DNA from: Colwellia sp. 1_MG-2023
GTDB taxonomy: Bacteria; Pseudomonadota; Gammaproteobacteria; Enterobacterales; Alteromonadaceae
Direction of reading: 5' to 3'
Assembly: GCF_030546755.1 (NCBI RefSeq)
Contig: NZ_JAUOPE010000004.1
Span: forward strand, 248,001 to 312,000
DNA: 64,000 nt
The translations under genes were made by a program, and so were the position numbers. This document shows positions 8,621 through 16,744 of this stretch, one piece after another (position 1 is the first letter of the stretch; each line of letters starts with the position of its first letter). Below the pieces are notes generated by a model that saw only the letters and a list, made by a program, of their open reading frames with translations, was not told where the DNA came from and ran no database searches.

Positions 8621-9388
8621 ATGGAAGAGATTACTCGCATTGCAAAGAAGTACTTATATACGACGATAAATCTTAAGCACTTCGATCTAATAGCGGCAGC
8701 TTTCTTGTTTTTTAGTATCTGTATTGCTGCTGCAATTGGCTACCTTATCGCAATTGAGCACTGGATTGTTAATACACCGCTAATGATAATCTTTATGGTG
8801 ATTTTTGGGTTGTTTGCTAGGCCAGCTAGGAGCCGTTATGAACACAACCTTTCTACGTATCTGAAACAAGTCATAGATGATCATAAGCTTGAAGACCTAA
8901 AAATACTCAAAGCAAAATATTTAAGGCAACTAACAGCTTCAATCGGCTCAACTAACTATGAAGCTCTAAAAAATATCAACTATTTACAGGAACAACTCCA
9001 AAGCTATCGTCCATTTACGCCAGATAATTTAGGCTACTATTTTCGCCGCTTTCTATACAACTCAGAAGCAAAACCTCGGATATTGTCACTCTTCATTTGT
9101 TTGTTAAGTATTATAGTCTTATTGATGGTCACGAAAACCGGCATAAAAACTAATCCTGCTGAGATTTGGCAATATATTACTTCAGAGTTTTATTCTGCTG
9201 TTTTGTCGTGGGGTATGTTTAGTTTTTTGCTGCTGTTTTGGTGTGGCTACATGTCTATTAGTTTTATAAATTTATTTATCATTCGGCCATTCGTTTTAGT
9301 TAACTCAAATAGTAGTTTCGCTATCAATTATTTGATTAGTGATCTCGCTCGATATTCATTTATGGAGTCACCAGAAGGTGATATATAA
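8621..9388 (+). CDS. Integral membrane protein associated with the IetAS pair
   Basis: A 255-residue protein with two membrane segments near residues 23-65, a soluble helical stretch (~70-145), and two further segments near 150-175 and 190-225. I recognise no family. It is co-directional with and 40 bp from the subtilase, and a strong terminator follows at once, so the three genes form one transcription unit. It may be an accessory, immunity or membrane-anchoring component of the defence cassette (inference). It ends in TAA. Confidence 0.6.
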   Translation: MEEITRIAKKYLYTTINLKHFDLIAAAFLFFSICIAAAIGYLIAIEHWIVNTPLMIIFMVIFGLFARPARSRYEHNLSTYLKQVIDDHKLEDLKILKAKYLRQLTASIGSTNYEALKNINYLQEQLQSYRPFTPDNLGYYFRRFLYNSEAKPRILSLFICLLSIIVLLMVTKTGIKTNPAEIWQYITSEFYSAVLSWGMFSFLLLFWCGYMSISFINLFIIRPFVLVNSNSSFAINYLISDLARYSFMESPEGDI

Positions 9389-9390
9389 AA

Positions 9391-9420
9391 TTTAAAGACC
9401 AAGTTACCTTGGTCTTTAAA
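9391..9420. terminator. Bidirectional terminator between convergent genes
   Basis: Perfect 13-bp arms TTTAAAGACCAAG and CTTGGTCTTTAAA enclose a TTAC loop. It separates the defence cassette (plus) from the convergent DUF2958 gene (minus). Confidence 0.85.
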
Positions 9421-9421
9421 G

Positions 9422-9742
9422 TCAACATGCCTTATTTAACTTCAGCTCACTAAATTTAACTGATTTGAAATGCACATCTCGTTCAATTCTTGGCACTTGT
9501 GACGCAAACATGATGCTTTCAAGCTCTGTTAATGACACGTAACCCCATTCGTCATGAGCTAGGCCAGTAATATACGCAAAAGCGGTGTTTTCTATTGGGC
9601 TATATTCGGTGATATACCAAGTAGCGCTGCCGTAAGCGTCAAAAAGTTTAGCTATTACTAGCGGGTCACTGCTATTTTCTTGCGAGTAAAACGGGTACTT
9701 TTCGAATAGTTTTTTAAACTCAGGTGTGGCTAAGTGCGACAT
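9422..9742 (-). CDS. DUF2958 family plasmid protein
   Basis: A 106-residue protein matching the DUF2958 pattern I know from plasmids and integrative elements: an early segment with TPEFKKLFEKYP, a LFDAYGSATWYITEY core, an FAYITGLAHDEWGYVSLTELE segment read in two parts, and a late RIERDVHF motif. Function is unknown. Trp is TGG. The gene ends in TGA, but the same frame meets TAA two codons on (9416-9418), so it would gain only two residues if UGA were sense. Confidence 0.7.
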   Translation of the reverse strand: MSHLATPEFKKLFEKYPFYSQENSSDPLVIAKLFDAYGSATWYITEYSPIENTAFAYITGLAHDEWGYVSLTELESIMFASQVPRIERDVHFKSVKFSELKLNKAC

Positions 9743-9816
9743 AAATTGCTCCTTTTTTGCAATAAGTAAACATGCCGTTGCCCTTAGTTTTTAAGGCTAA
9801 GAACAACGAAATTTAC

Positions 9817-10650
9817 TTATTGCTGAGAGCAAAACTGTATCGTGTTTTCTGATCATGGCATGTGCCAATTATCAGCAAAGTTGCTTAGTAGCGATTGATT
9901 CGTTTTTAAGTAAAAATGACTTTTAAATTTCATGAGTCATTTATCGTTTTCAAAATGCTTGAGTACCGCTCTCAAACAACTTTCGTATTCAAATGCATAG
10001 TAAATTTTTACAGGCTTATTCAGTTTAAACTGTTCAGATGCTGCGCCATTGGCTAGGCCGTAACAATGGTGAATCATTTGATTTATCGCGCGTTTTGCAT
10101 CTACACCATTGTGTTGTTCAAACAAAAATAAATGTGGCTGTGTATTAGCGAAATATAAACCGATGACATCGGGTTCTGATTTGTATTCTCAGTTTGTTAT
10201 TACCGTTTCGGCTTTGTGGCCGTTTTCATGTTTTGGCCTGTTGAAATAGCTTTTGAAAAAATACAGTTGATGCCCTTGGTTAATTAGCCAGCGCTGAAAC
10301 AAGATATTGAAGGTAATGGTTGATATACGATGAAAGTAATCACGCTGAAAAAAGCTGTTCCTGTGCGTAGGCGCATATATTTTATGTAGTGGTATCGATA
10401 ACTGCTCTACCAAAACTTTAATACCCGCTGACGTTAAAAAATGAATGTGTGGCAATTTACCGTGTCATGGCGTTATGCCAAAGCTCAGACTTTTGACTAG
10501 TGGGTATTTGAAGCTTTTTAAACTTCTAATTGCAGTGTTTATGGCACTGGTACTTTTACTGTTAAATATGATTTGTAACTGTTGACTGGTTAAATATTTA
10601 AAGCGAGCCAAGGCTTCTAAAATAATGATCTGCTTTTCGGTTAGTCTCAT
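9817..10650 (-). CDS. Replication-relaxation-like protein with in-frame UGA codons
   Basis: Three conventional fragments (10465-10650, 10189-10455, 9937-10125) share one frame and are separated only by TGA (10465, 10189). Read through, they give a winged-helix N-terminus (LTEKQIIILEALARFKYLTS) followed by ITP-x-HGKLPHIHFLTSAG, which resembles the motif after the helix-turn-helix of replication-relaxation proteins, and a nuclease-like half. Later TGA codons lie at 9937 and 9853 before the TAA at 9817. The end is uncertain: the TGA at 9937 could be a true stop, giving ~237 residues instead of 277. The start ATG overlaps the end of the ATPase gene (ATGA). TGG is used for Trp. Confidence 0.6.
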
Positions 10651-12086
10651 TTAATTTGGTATTTACTGTGTAAGTTTTCGAGTTGGGTATTCGGGCTTAT
10701 TTGTTGCTGGTTCACATAATATTGATTATGTTTTTGATTGTTAATCTCGTGCGTTAAATCACTATGAGCATCGTGTGGTTTAAGTTTGCTGTAATAACGT
10801 TGTAAGTTTTGTTTTACCAAGTTATACCGATGCTTTGATGGCATAGCGTTTTTGCTTCATAGCAGGTACTTAGGTGTATTAATTTTAATCGGTGGGTAGT
10901 TTGCTACTTGCAGGTAAAACTCCCCAGTATTTAGCTGTTTAAGTTCGTCAACTGTAAGTTCCATTTCATTAGCTAGTAACCCTAAACTCTTCTTTTCATT
11001 TTTTCCGGCAATTGTAACGCCTGATGCAAATAGCGTTTTTTGCAGTGCTGATGATATTTGTTGTCATACATATTGATTCGCTAGCATTAAGTGTAAACCG
11101 TACTTTCTTAGCTGTGTGAGTGCCTTTTCTATATCGCTAGAAATGAAGTTTTGGAACTCATCAATAAACAGCAGTATTGGTACGCGTTTGTGTACTGCTA
11201 TGTTGGTTCTTTGCAGGGCAATAATTCGCAGCAAACCAACAATAAAGCGTCCGTATGCTTGCACGCTATCACTTCAGGCATTCCCAAGTGAGAGCTTGAA
11301 CAAAATGATTTTCTTTGCCTCAATTAGCTGCTTTAGATGTACGGTAGTGGTGTTTGAGATTAGGTTTTGAAATGTTGGATCGTTTAATATCACTTGTAAG
11401 CGGGTATATATACCGTGTTTAGTGGCGCTAAATAACGGACTATTGAATTTATGCCTAAATAACAGCCTGTGCTGTGGGTTCGGCGATTGTTGCCCCAGTG
11501 CAAGCAAATCAGTATTGTTATTATCGTCCATAAAGCGCTGTAAGTCGGAGAACGAGCTATTTTCTATACGTAACAGCGTGGCAATACATGGGCTTAAAAT
11601 AGCGTCCATTTGGTTTGTTGTACTGGCTCACTGGCTTTGGCTGCCTGTACTTGCTTGTCAGCTTCATTGTAAAAGCACTTTAATAATGCTCAGTAGCTCT
11701 TGTGTCATTAAGGCAATATTTTGCTCTGTTTTATTTTCAAGTTGAAATGGGTTAATGCTGGGTGAATAAGCTTGCCTTAAACTTGGGTTGATAAATACTA
11801 ATCGGCTAACGTATTGCGTTTGGCTAAACTCGTTAAACTGCGCAATTTCTTGTGCCATATCACCATGAGGATCTAGCAGAATTATTGCTTCTTGAGGCTT
11901 AGGCTTGATTAGTTCTCGATAAACTAATAGCTTGATTAACTCACTTTTACCACTTCATGATGATGCGACTAAATAGCCATGTTTTTTTAAGGCGTGTGTG
12001 GGTAGGTGTTTATTCAATTTACGTAAAAACTGCTTTAGTTTGAATTTATGCCGGGATCTTTTCAGCCATCGAGTAGCGTGTAACAT
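10641..12086 (-). CDS. HerA/VirD4-like conjugation ATPase with eight in-frame UGA codons
   Basis: Conventionally this is four fragments. With TGA as sense it is one 481-residue ATPase from ATG 12086 to TAA 10641, in a single frame with no TAA, TAG or frameshift inside. TGA lies at plus-strand 11955, 11664, 11658, 11628, 11274, 11064, 10857 and 10647. Walker A reads ASS-x-SGKSE (x at residue 44), Walker B is LLFIDEFQNF (Asp309), and the late GEFYLQVANYPPIKI motif is typical of such ATPases. Family knowledge puts Gly at Walker A, in LSLGNA-x-SDSV, and in LANQYV-x-QQI; the linker LLQ-x-S-x-QASTGSQSQ-x-AST also suits Gly and not Trp. GGA is also used (YGR, AGK). It is probably translationally coupled to the gene downstream. 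Confidence 0.75.
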
Positions 12087-12278
12087 TTTAAAAATTTAGT
12101 AGGTAATATGGCCGTGCATATGCAGTGGAAATTGGCAGTGCTTATGGCAAGTGTTTAACGGTTGCATGATTTACTGTTTAATACGCGGTTAATGCTTGGT
12201 AGATGTATTCAATCTTTAAGTCTTATTTATACGTAATATCGCTACCAAACATGACAATAGCACCAATCATGATTCAAC

Positions 12279-12488
12279 CTATATATCCTTGTCATTATCT
12301 CTGCTCAATATTCGAATGTACTTCACAATAGAAGCCAGTTCATGCTCAGTTAATGGCACCAAGTCGTAATAGACTTTCACCTTGTCTAATCATCATTGGT
12401 ATTTTTTGCCTTTGGGCGGATTAGTTGCCATTCAGCTGTTAAAAACATCAACTTGAATCGCGGTTAAAAACTTCTTTTTTTTGCTCAT
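12279..12488 (-). CDS. Small backbone protein with three in-frame UGA codons
   Basis: With TGA as sense this is 69 residues from ATG 12488 to TAG 12279. TGA codons are residue 19 (12432) and the tandem pair 32-33 (12393, 12390), in FNS-x-MATNPP and KKYQ-x-x-LDKV. The rest reads as an ordinary protein (VYYDLVPLTEHELASIVKYI). No family is recognised. It starts right beside a long palindrome at 12493-12530. Here either Gly-Gly or Trp-Trp would be acceptable, so it does not decide the code. Confidence 0.5.
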
Positions 12489-12492
12489 CAAA

Positions 12493-12530
12493 AATAAGTT
12501 AGCAAATAATAATTTATTGCTAACTTATTA
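12493..12530. promoter_or_regulatory. Long palindrome, probable operator
   Basis: 12-bp perfect arms ATAAGTTAGCAA (12494-12505) and TTGCTAACTTAT (12517-12528) are separated by 11 AT-rich bases. It lies immediately upstream of the small UGA-containing gene and has no T-tract of terminator type, so an operator is more likely. The rest of 12531-12791 is AT-rich with nothing I can identify. Confidence 0.5.
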
Positions 12531-12791
12531 TATTGAGGATGTTTATTTGGCAAAAAGATTTTTATTTATGCCAGCTTTTGGCTTGTTGTAAAGGTAAGTT
12601 AGTTGGTAGTTGATAGCGGTGTTTACAATTTTGAATCGAGTGTTGTAATTAACTGTATAAATAATTTGAACAGCTAATGAATCAAGTCATCTAAGGTTAA
12701 ATTGCTACAATCACCATATATCATATGTTAGTAATATCAGCCATTTATTGTTAGTTTATATTCACCAACAAATAACTGATATTACAGTTTT

Positions 12792-13235
12792 ATGCTTAGC
12801 TTTATAAAAAAAAGGTTATCAAAGAAGGTATATATAGATAATGAATTATTACTTAGTAATGAAAAAGTGAAGGTGAATATTGGAAAAGTCATCTCAATTG
12901 ATTCCAAAAGTGAGAAAGCTCTAGAAGATCACATACGTACAATATATATGAGGGGACGAGGTTTTTATTCTTATTTTTTCTTAATTTTATCTATGATAAT
13001 TCTAAGTAATGTTGATTCTGCTAATATTTGGTTAAGCTCTTTAGTTAACACTGATTCAACTCTAATAAACTTTATTTGGGCTGGGGTGTTTCTTGTTTTA
13101 TTTATGGGGACGGTAGTTTTACTTGCCTATATAGAATATAAATTTTTATCTCGAGATTATGAAATACAAAATGATAAAGATAAGTTTTTTGAGTTTTTAA
13201 ACGAAAAATATGGTCACCAAATAGAGCCTGAGTAG
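12792..13235 (+). CDS. Small two-helix membrane protein
   Basis: A 147-residue protein with a basic N-terminus, a soluble ~50-residue stretch, then two transmembrane segments (about residues 57-75 and 90-115) and an acidic C-terminus. No family is recognised. It is the only plus-strand gene between the replication and ATPase modules, converges with rep and ends in TAG. It contains no TGA. Confidence 0.5.
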   Translation: MLSFIKKRLSKKVYIDNELLLSNEKVKVNIGKVISIDSKSEKALEDHIRTIYMRGRGFYSYFFLILSMIILSNVDSANIWLSSLVNTDSTLINFIWAGVFLVLFMGTVVLLAYIEYKFLSRDYEIQNDKDKFFEFLNEKYGHQIEPE

Positions 13236-13250
13236 CTTGCGAGCGAATCC

Positions 13251-14528
13251 TTATTTGAGCTGTGTCGTTATTTTGTTAAATAGAAATCGGTAATACATGG
13301 CCTTAATATAAGCTTTGCTTAAGTCTACTGTTTTTCAAAGCTTGATTAGCCCGGTAGCAAAACTTTGTTCGCTAAATTCTTGGTTTATTTTTTGGATCTG
13401 ACTTTCAGAACAGCTTGATAAGTACTGTTCGACTTTTTTCGACAGCGCTTTAAACTCATCTGCATTATCCTGTGTTTGACGGTCATTTGTTTGTTGTTGA
13501 TGAACCTCAACTAATTTTTGTTTTTCTTGTTTCTGTTTTAACAGGCAATTAGGCGTGTATAAATCTTCTAGCTGCGGTTTATTGTTTAACACTCCGCACA
13601 AGTACTTGAACATAGATTGTATAGTTTGCTTGGTTGCGCGGTATTGAGCATAAATAAGTAGCTGCTTGAGGTAAGCTTGGTCGTTGTTTGGGCTGTGTTT
13701 CTTACATAGTTTCTCGAATTCTGAGGTACTTACGCCTATTCCTTTATATTGTTCAGCTAATGCTGTGTGGGTAGTTGTTGGCTGTGCTTTATCGTCTGTC
13801 TGTTCTAGCGTTATTTGAGGTTTTACTTTCTTATTAATTTCAAATTTAAATCCCGCAATACGCCTACCGTGTTTTACGTCTTTAATCGTTACTTTGATAT
13901 CGGTTACGGCATTAATAAATTCGATACTTGGCAGTAATAAACGGCTTTTAAGGTGTCAAACCAACTTGTATTGTTTTTTATCGATATCGAGTATTTCGCG
14001 AATTTGTTTAATGCTGACATTGCCCGTAGTACCGCGATAAAGATATGAGAACAAGTAAGCATGAAGCTTAAAGTGTTGGTCTTTTTTAAAGTGTTTGATG
14101 TTTTCTAACTTTGGTGCTGAAAAGTAACCTTTAACACCAATGAGGTATGGCAACATATCGTTATTGAGCTTTATATCAACATAGGCATGGCCGTTGTTTT
14201 TAACGAATTGACACGAATGGATTAAATGCCTTTTTAACCAGCCATTGGCTTGTTTGATTTTGATATGGGCGCTCATGAGTGAATCGGTGGCTTGATCAAT
14301 TCTAGCAATGGCATTTTTATCGTTTTTCAGTGCCGGGTAAAAATCGATAAGTTGTTTGGTATATATGCGAAAGGTTACAAAGCTTTGGTCATCTTTCGCT
14401 ATTGCTGATATCGCTACCGCTAGTATTCTGTGAGCATCAGGTGAAAGCGTGTAACTGGCTGACGTAAAGTCGTTTCATCTAACCAAAGACTTGTTTCAGT
14501 CAATTGTTGTAACTTCTTGGTGAATCAT
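13251..14528 (-). CDS. Rep_3-type plasmid initiator protein with in-frame UGA codons
   Basis: With TGA as sense this is a 425-residue initiator from ATG 14528 to TAA 13251. TGA codons are residues 11 and 18 (14496, 14475) and at 13956 and 13335. The first winged-helix domain contains ASYTLSPDAHRILAVAIS. The second follows YKLV-x-HLKSRLLLPSIEFIN, matching the Rep_3 pattern in which a conserved stretch leads into an LKxRVLxPAIxEIN motif. The C-terminal extension is Gln-rich. The frame is continuous across all four TGA codons. Four 21-bp iterons lie 80 bp upstream, as expected for this family. Both GGA and other Gly codons occur. Confidence 0.72.
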
Positions 14529-14610
14529 TATTGGTTGGTTAAGTAATAGGTATTAATAATCTATTGAAAAATCAAATAAAAGCAAATTTAGTGATAATTA
14601 AATCTATTTA

Positions 14611-14694
14611 CTGAAAAGTGTGTTTTAACACCTGAAAAGTGAGATTTTAACCCTGATTAATGTGATATTTAGCCTGAAAAGCGTGATATTTAAT
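14611..14694. repeat. Iteron array (four 21-bp direct repeats), plasmid replication origin
   Basis: Four head-to-tail 21-bp repeats start at 14611, 14632, 14653 and 14674. Each begins CTGAAAAG or CTGATTAA and continues as a GTGATATTTAA-like sequence. The surrounding DNA is AT-rich. Together with the Rep_3 gene immediately downstream on the minus strand this is a classical iteron origin. Confidence 0.85.
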
Positions 14695-14777
14695 GTTTAA
14701 ATTTAGCTTTGTTATCAAGCTTATAAAGTGGCTTAAACGGAATAAACGAAATTAAAAGAAATAAACAACCTTTACTG

Positions 14778-15089
14778 TTACCTTTCATGTTCTTGAGATA
14801 TATTTTTTCTTTTCGTTTTTATCACTTTAATCGTAAAAAATATAAATGTAGATGCACAAATAATAGGAACAATAGCTCCGAACAAAATATCAGTACCGAA
14901 TGAATGAGTTATTCCCCATTTGCTTTGTAAATAGAAATGACCATTGCCTGATGTAAGACTCAACCCGAAGTACCCAACATACACAGCAACAGTTCCAATC
15001 AAAGACATTAGCAAGCTGTCATCAGTTTTTTTTGTGTATATCCTAAATGCTACAAAAATAGCTATAGCTATTACTATATAAATCAACAT
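14778..15089 (-). CDS. Small membrane protein
   Basis: A 103-residue, very hydrophobic protein with three predicted membrane helices (residues ~1-15, 28-48, 68-90) and a basic C-terminus. No family is recognised. It follows the 141-residue gene by 20 bp and is probably co-transcribed with it. It uses GGA for Gly after a TGG Trp (KWGIT) and ends in TAA. Confidence 0.5.
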   Translation of the reverse strand: MLIYIVIAIAIFVAFRIYTKKTDDSLLMSLIGTVAVYVGYFGLSLTSGNGHFYLQSKWGITHSFGTDILFGAIVPIICASTFIFFTIKVIKTKRKNISQEHER

Positions 15090-15109
15090 TACAATTAATC
15101 CTTTTGTTT

Positions 15110-15535
15110 TTAGATATCTCTAGATTTGTCTTTGCTCATATCTTTATTTTTAGTGTTCATTGAGGCGCGAGCTTCAGCTATACGACTTTTATTTTTTTGT
15201 ATTTCTTGTTGATTAGGCGAATTTTTAAAGTCTTTACCCGTAGATAAATCAGCAATGTTGCGAGCTTCAAAATCAGAAATAAGACCAAGCTTTTCTGCTT
15301 TATCAAGTTCACTTTGGCTAAAGTCTTTTGCGGCTAGTTCAAGGCTATGTTTTATAATTGAATTAGCTTCGCTTAATTCTTCTTTAGAGCCTAATGTATC
15401 TCGCATTTTGGCTTGTTGATGAAGAGACTGGCTAGTTTGAATATCACGAAAAGCAGCATAGACAGAGCGGAAGTTATTTACGCGATCTTCAAGCGTATTT
15501 CCTTCTTTTTTTGATAACTGTGCTGCAAATGCCAT
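15110..15535 (-). CDS. Hypothetical helical protein
   Basis: A 141-residue hydrophilic, almost entirely helical protein rich in Ser, Lys and Glu, with no membrane segment and no family I recognise. It is divergent from the AlpA-like gene across a 118-bp intergenic region and lies upstream of a small membrane-protein gene. It may be a maintenance or regulatory factor of the element (inference). It ends in TAA. Confidence 0.5.
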   Translation of the reverse strand: MAFAAQLSKKEGNTLEDRVNNFRSVYAAFRDIQTSQSLHQQAKMRDTLGSKEELSEANSIIKHSLELAAKDFSQSELDKAEKLGLISDFEARNIADLSTGKDFKNSPNQQEIQKNKSRIAEARASMNTKNKDMSKDKSRDI

Positions 15536-15653
15536 GTTAACTATTCTCTAGTGATCCTAAGATTTATTTTGTATGCTAATTGAACGGAAATCAATAGTAT
15601 ATAACGCTACTTTGATAATAGTGAAGAATTTCAATAAGGACTAAAACGACTCA

Positions 15654-16100
15654 ATGGATAAGCCGTTTACGCCAAATTTGTGTGAGCTTGCAGACAGTAT
15701 GGGGATCTCGTTATATCAACGATTTACACCTATTGAAGCCTCACTTTTTTTGCGTTGTCCGTTGGCTGAAATAACTAAGTTACAAGCTAACCATCAAATT
15801 GAGTTCATTCAACTAACTGAAAAACAAACCGAGTTTTTTGGCTTTCAATTGCTTAATCATTTATTAGGTAATATTCAAGTAACTGCCCCGGCGAATAATT
15901 CATCAAATCACCAATCAGGTACTAGTCCACCAGCAGATAAAATTATTCGCTCGAAAGAAGTACAAGAGCTTACCGGGCTATCAAGAACAACTATCTGGCG
16001 CTTGGAGCGTGAAGGAAAATTTCCGGCGAGAGTTCCTCTAACTGCGAGTAATGTAGGTTGGCGGTTAACCGATGTGCAGGAGTGGATTAGGAAAATTTAA
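15654..16100 (+). CDS. AlpA-type excisionase/regulator
   Basis: A 148-residue protein. The C-terminal ~60 residues are an AlpA-like MerR-type helix-turn-helix: IIRSKEVQELTGLSRTTIWR, then EGKFPARVPL, then VGWRLTDVQEWIRK. Such proteins act as excisionases or integrase activators. The N-terminal half is unassigned and longer than in typical ~70-residue AlpA proteins. No integrase is visible in the window. It may mark the right boundary of the integrated element. Confidence 0.75.
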   Translation: MDKPFTPNLCELADSMGISLYQRFTPIEASLFLRCPLAEITKLQANHQIEFIQLTEKQTEFFGFQLLNHLLGNIQVTAPANNSSNHQSGTSPPADKIIRSKEVQELTGLSRTTIWRLEREGKFPARVPLTASNVGWRLTDVQEWIRKI

Positions 16101-16134
16101 AGAAGTCGTTTTGGCTTAAGTCAATATAGAGGGA

Positions 16135-16449
16135 ATGTGTAAAATGGGTTTTATCGATAATGGTGTCAGCGGTTTTGTTTTTTCAATAATTGTAACGGTA
16201 TTTATTTTTAGAAGCGTTATAGTAAGACAAAATACTCACGGTAGCGACTGGGGAAAAGTCTGTTTGATATTGTTAGCTTTTATGTGGGTAGTAGCGATAT
16301 TAGAAATTGCTAACTCGATGTGGGAAGTAATTAAAGAAAGCCATGATTATTCTTATTTGATAGCTTCAGCAACGATAAATGGTTTTATAATTGGATTAAT
16401 AATTCATATTGTTCTTTACAATAATCCTAAATATGCAGGGAAGAAATAA
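16135..16449 (+). CDS. Small membrane protein
   Basis: A 104-residue protein with three hydrophobic segments (about residues 10-28, 42-62 and 82-98). No family is recognised. It starts 34 bp after the AlpA-like gene in the same orientation and may share its promoter. It ends in TAA. Confidence 0.45.
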   Translation: MCKMGFIDNGVSGFVFSIIVTVFIFRSVIVRQNTHGSDWGKVCLILLAFMWVVAILEIANSMWEVIKESHDYSYLIASATINGFIIGLIIHIVLYNNPKYAGKK

Positions 16450-16744
16450 TTCTCATGAAGTTCTCTAAAGAAATTGAGATTATTGACTCAATACTTGGAG
16501 TGCTTGATACTATTACTGCAATGTTATCACAAACCTTTGCAATGACTTTCTAGGAGCTATATCGGAAAGATTATTGCGGGAATGTAAGCGCAAGGAAATA
16601 TGATAAGCGTGCATACTTAAACTAAGTGGTGACATGATTGGTGACATAAAGTCAAATAAACTTATCGAAATTATAATTAATAAACTGAAAGTAAAGGTTT
16701 TTATTTTTCTACTACGTGAGCAGATCCAGAATATCGAATAGTTT
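16450..16744. other. Non-coding stretch before the fic island
   Basis: I see no gene with a convincing start and length. The sequence is AT-rich and contains a near-duplicated GGTGACATGATTGGTGACAT. It may hold remnants of a decayed integrase end, but I cannot support that. Confidence 0.3.

Noticed and set aside
12097-12180. A 23-codon His/Cys-containing minus-strand frame upstream of the ATPase gene
   Set aside because: Too short and without support; noted only as a possible leader peptide.
9817-14528. Ordinary pseudogenes in a decayed plasmid remnant
   Set aside because: All interruptions are TGA, frames are continuous over kilobases and read-through ends at TAA or TAG. Decay would mix all stops with indels.
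4467-14528. UGA read as Trp (code 4) or selenocysteine
   Set aside because: Trp fits poorly at the Walker A and linker sites, and TGG is used for Trp in the same genes. Sec would need SECIS elements and Cys-like positions, which are not seen. Trp is kept only as an alternative for the sites in the two short genes.
4467-14528. Systematic sequencing error creating TCA on the plus strand
   Set aside because: In-frame GGA codons remain in the same genes, the affected sites share no obvious motif context, and neighbouring genes are clean. It cannot be excluded without raw reads.
1-16500. CRISPR arrays or tRNA genes
   Set aside because: No regularly spaced repeats other than the four iterons, and no cloverleaf or T-arm signature found by eye.
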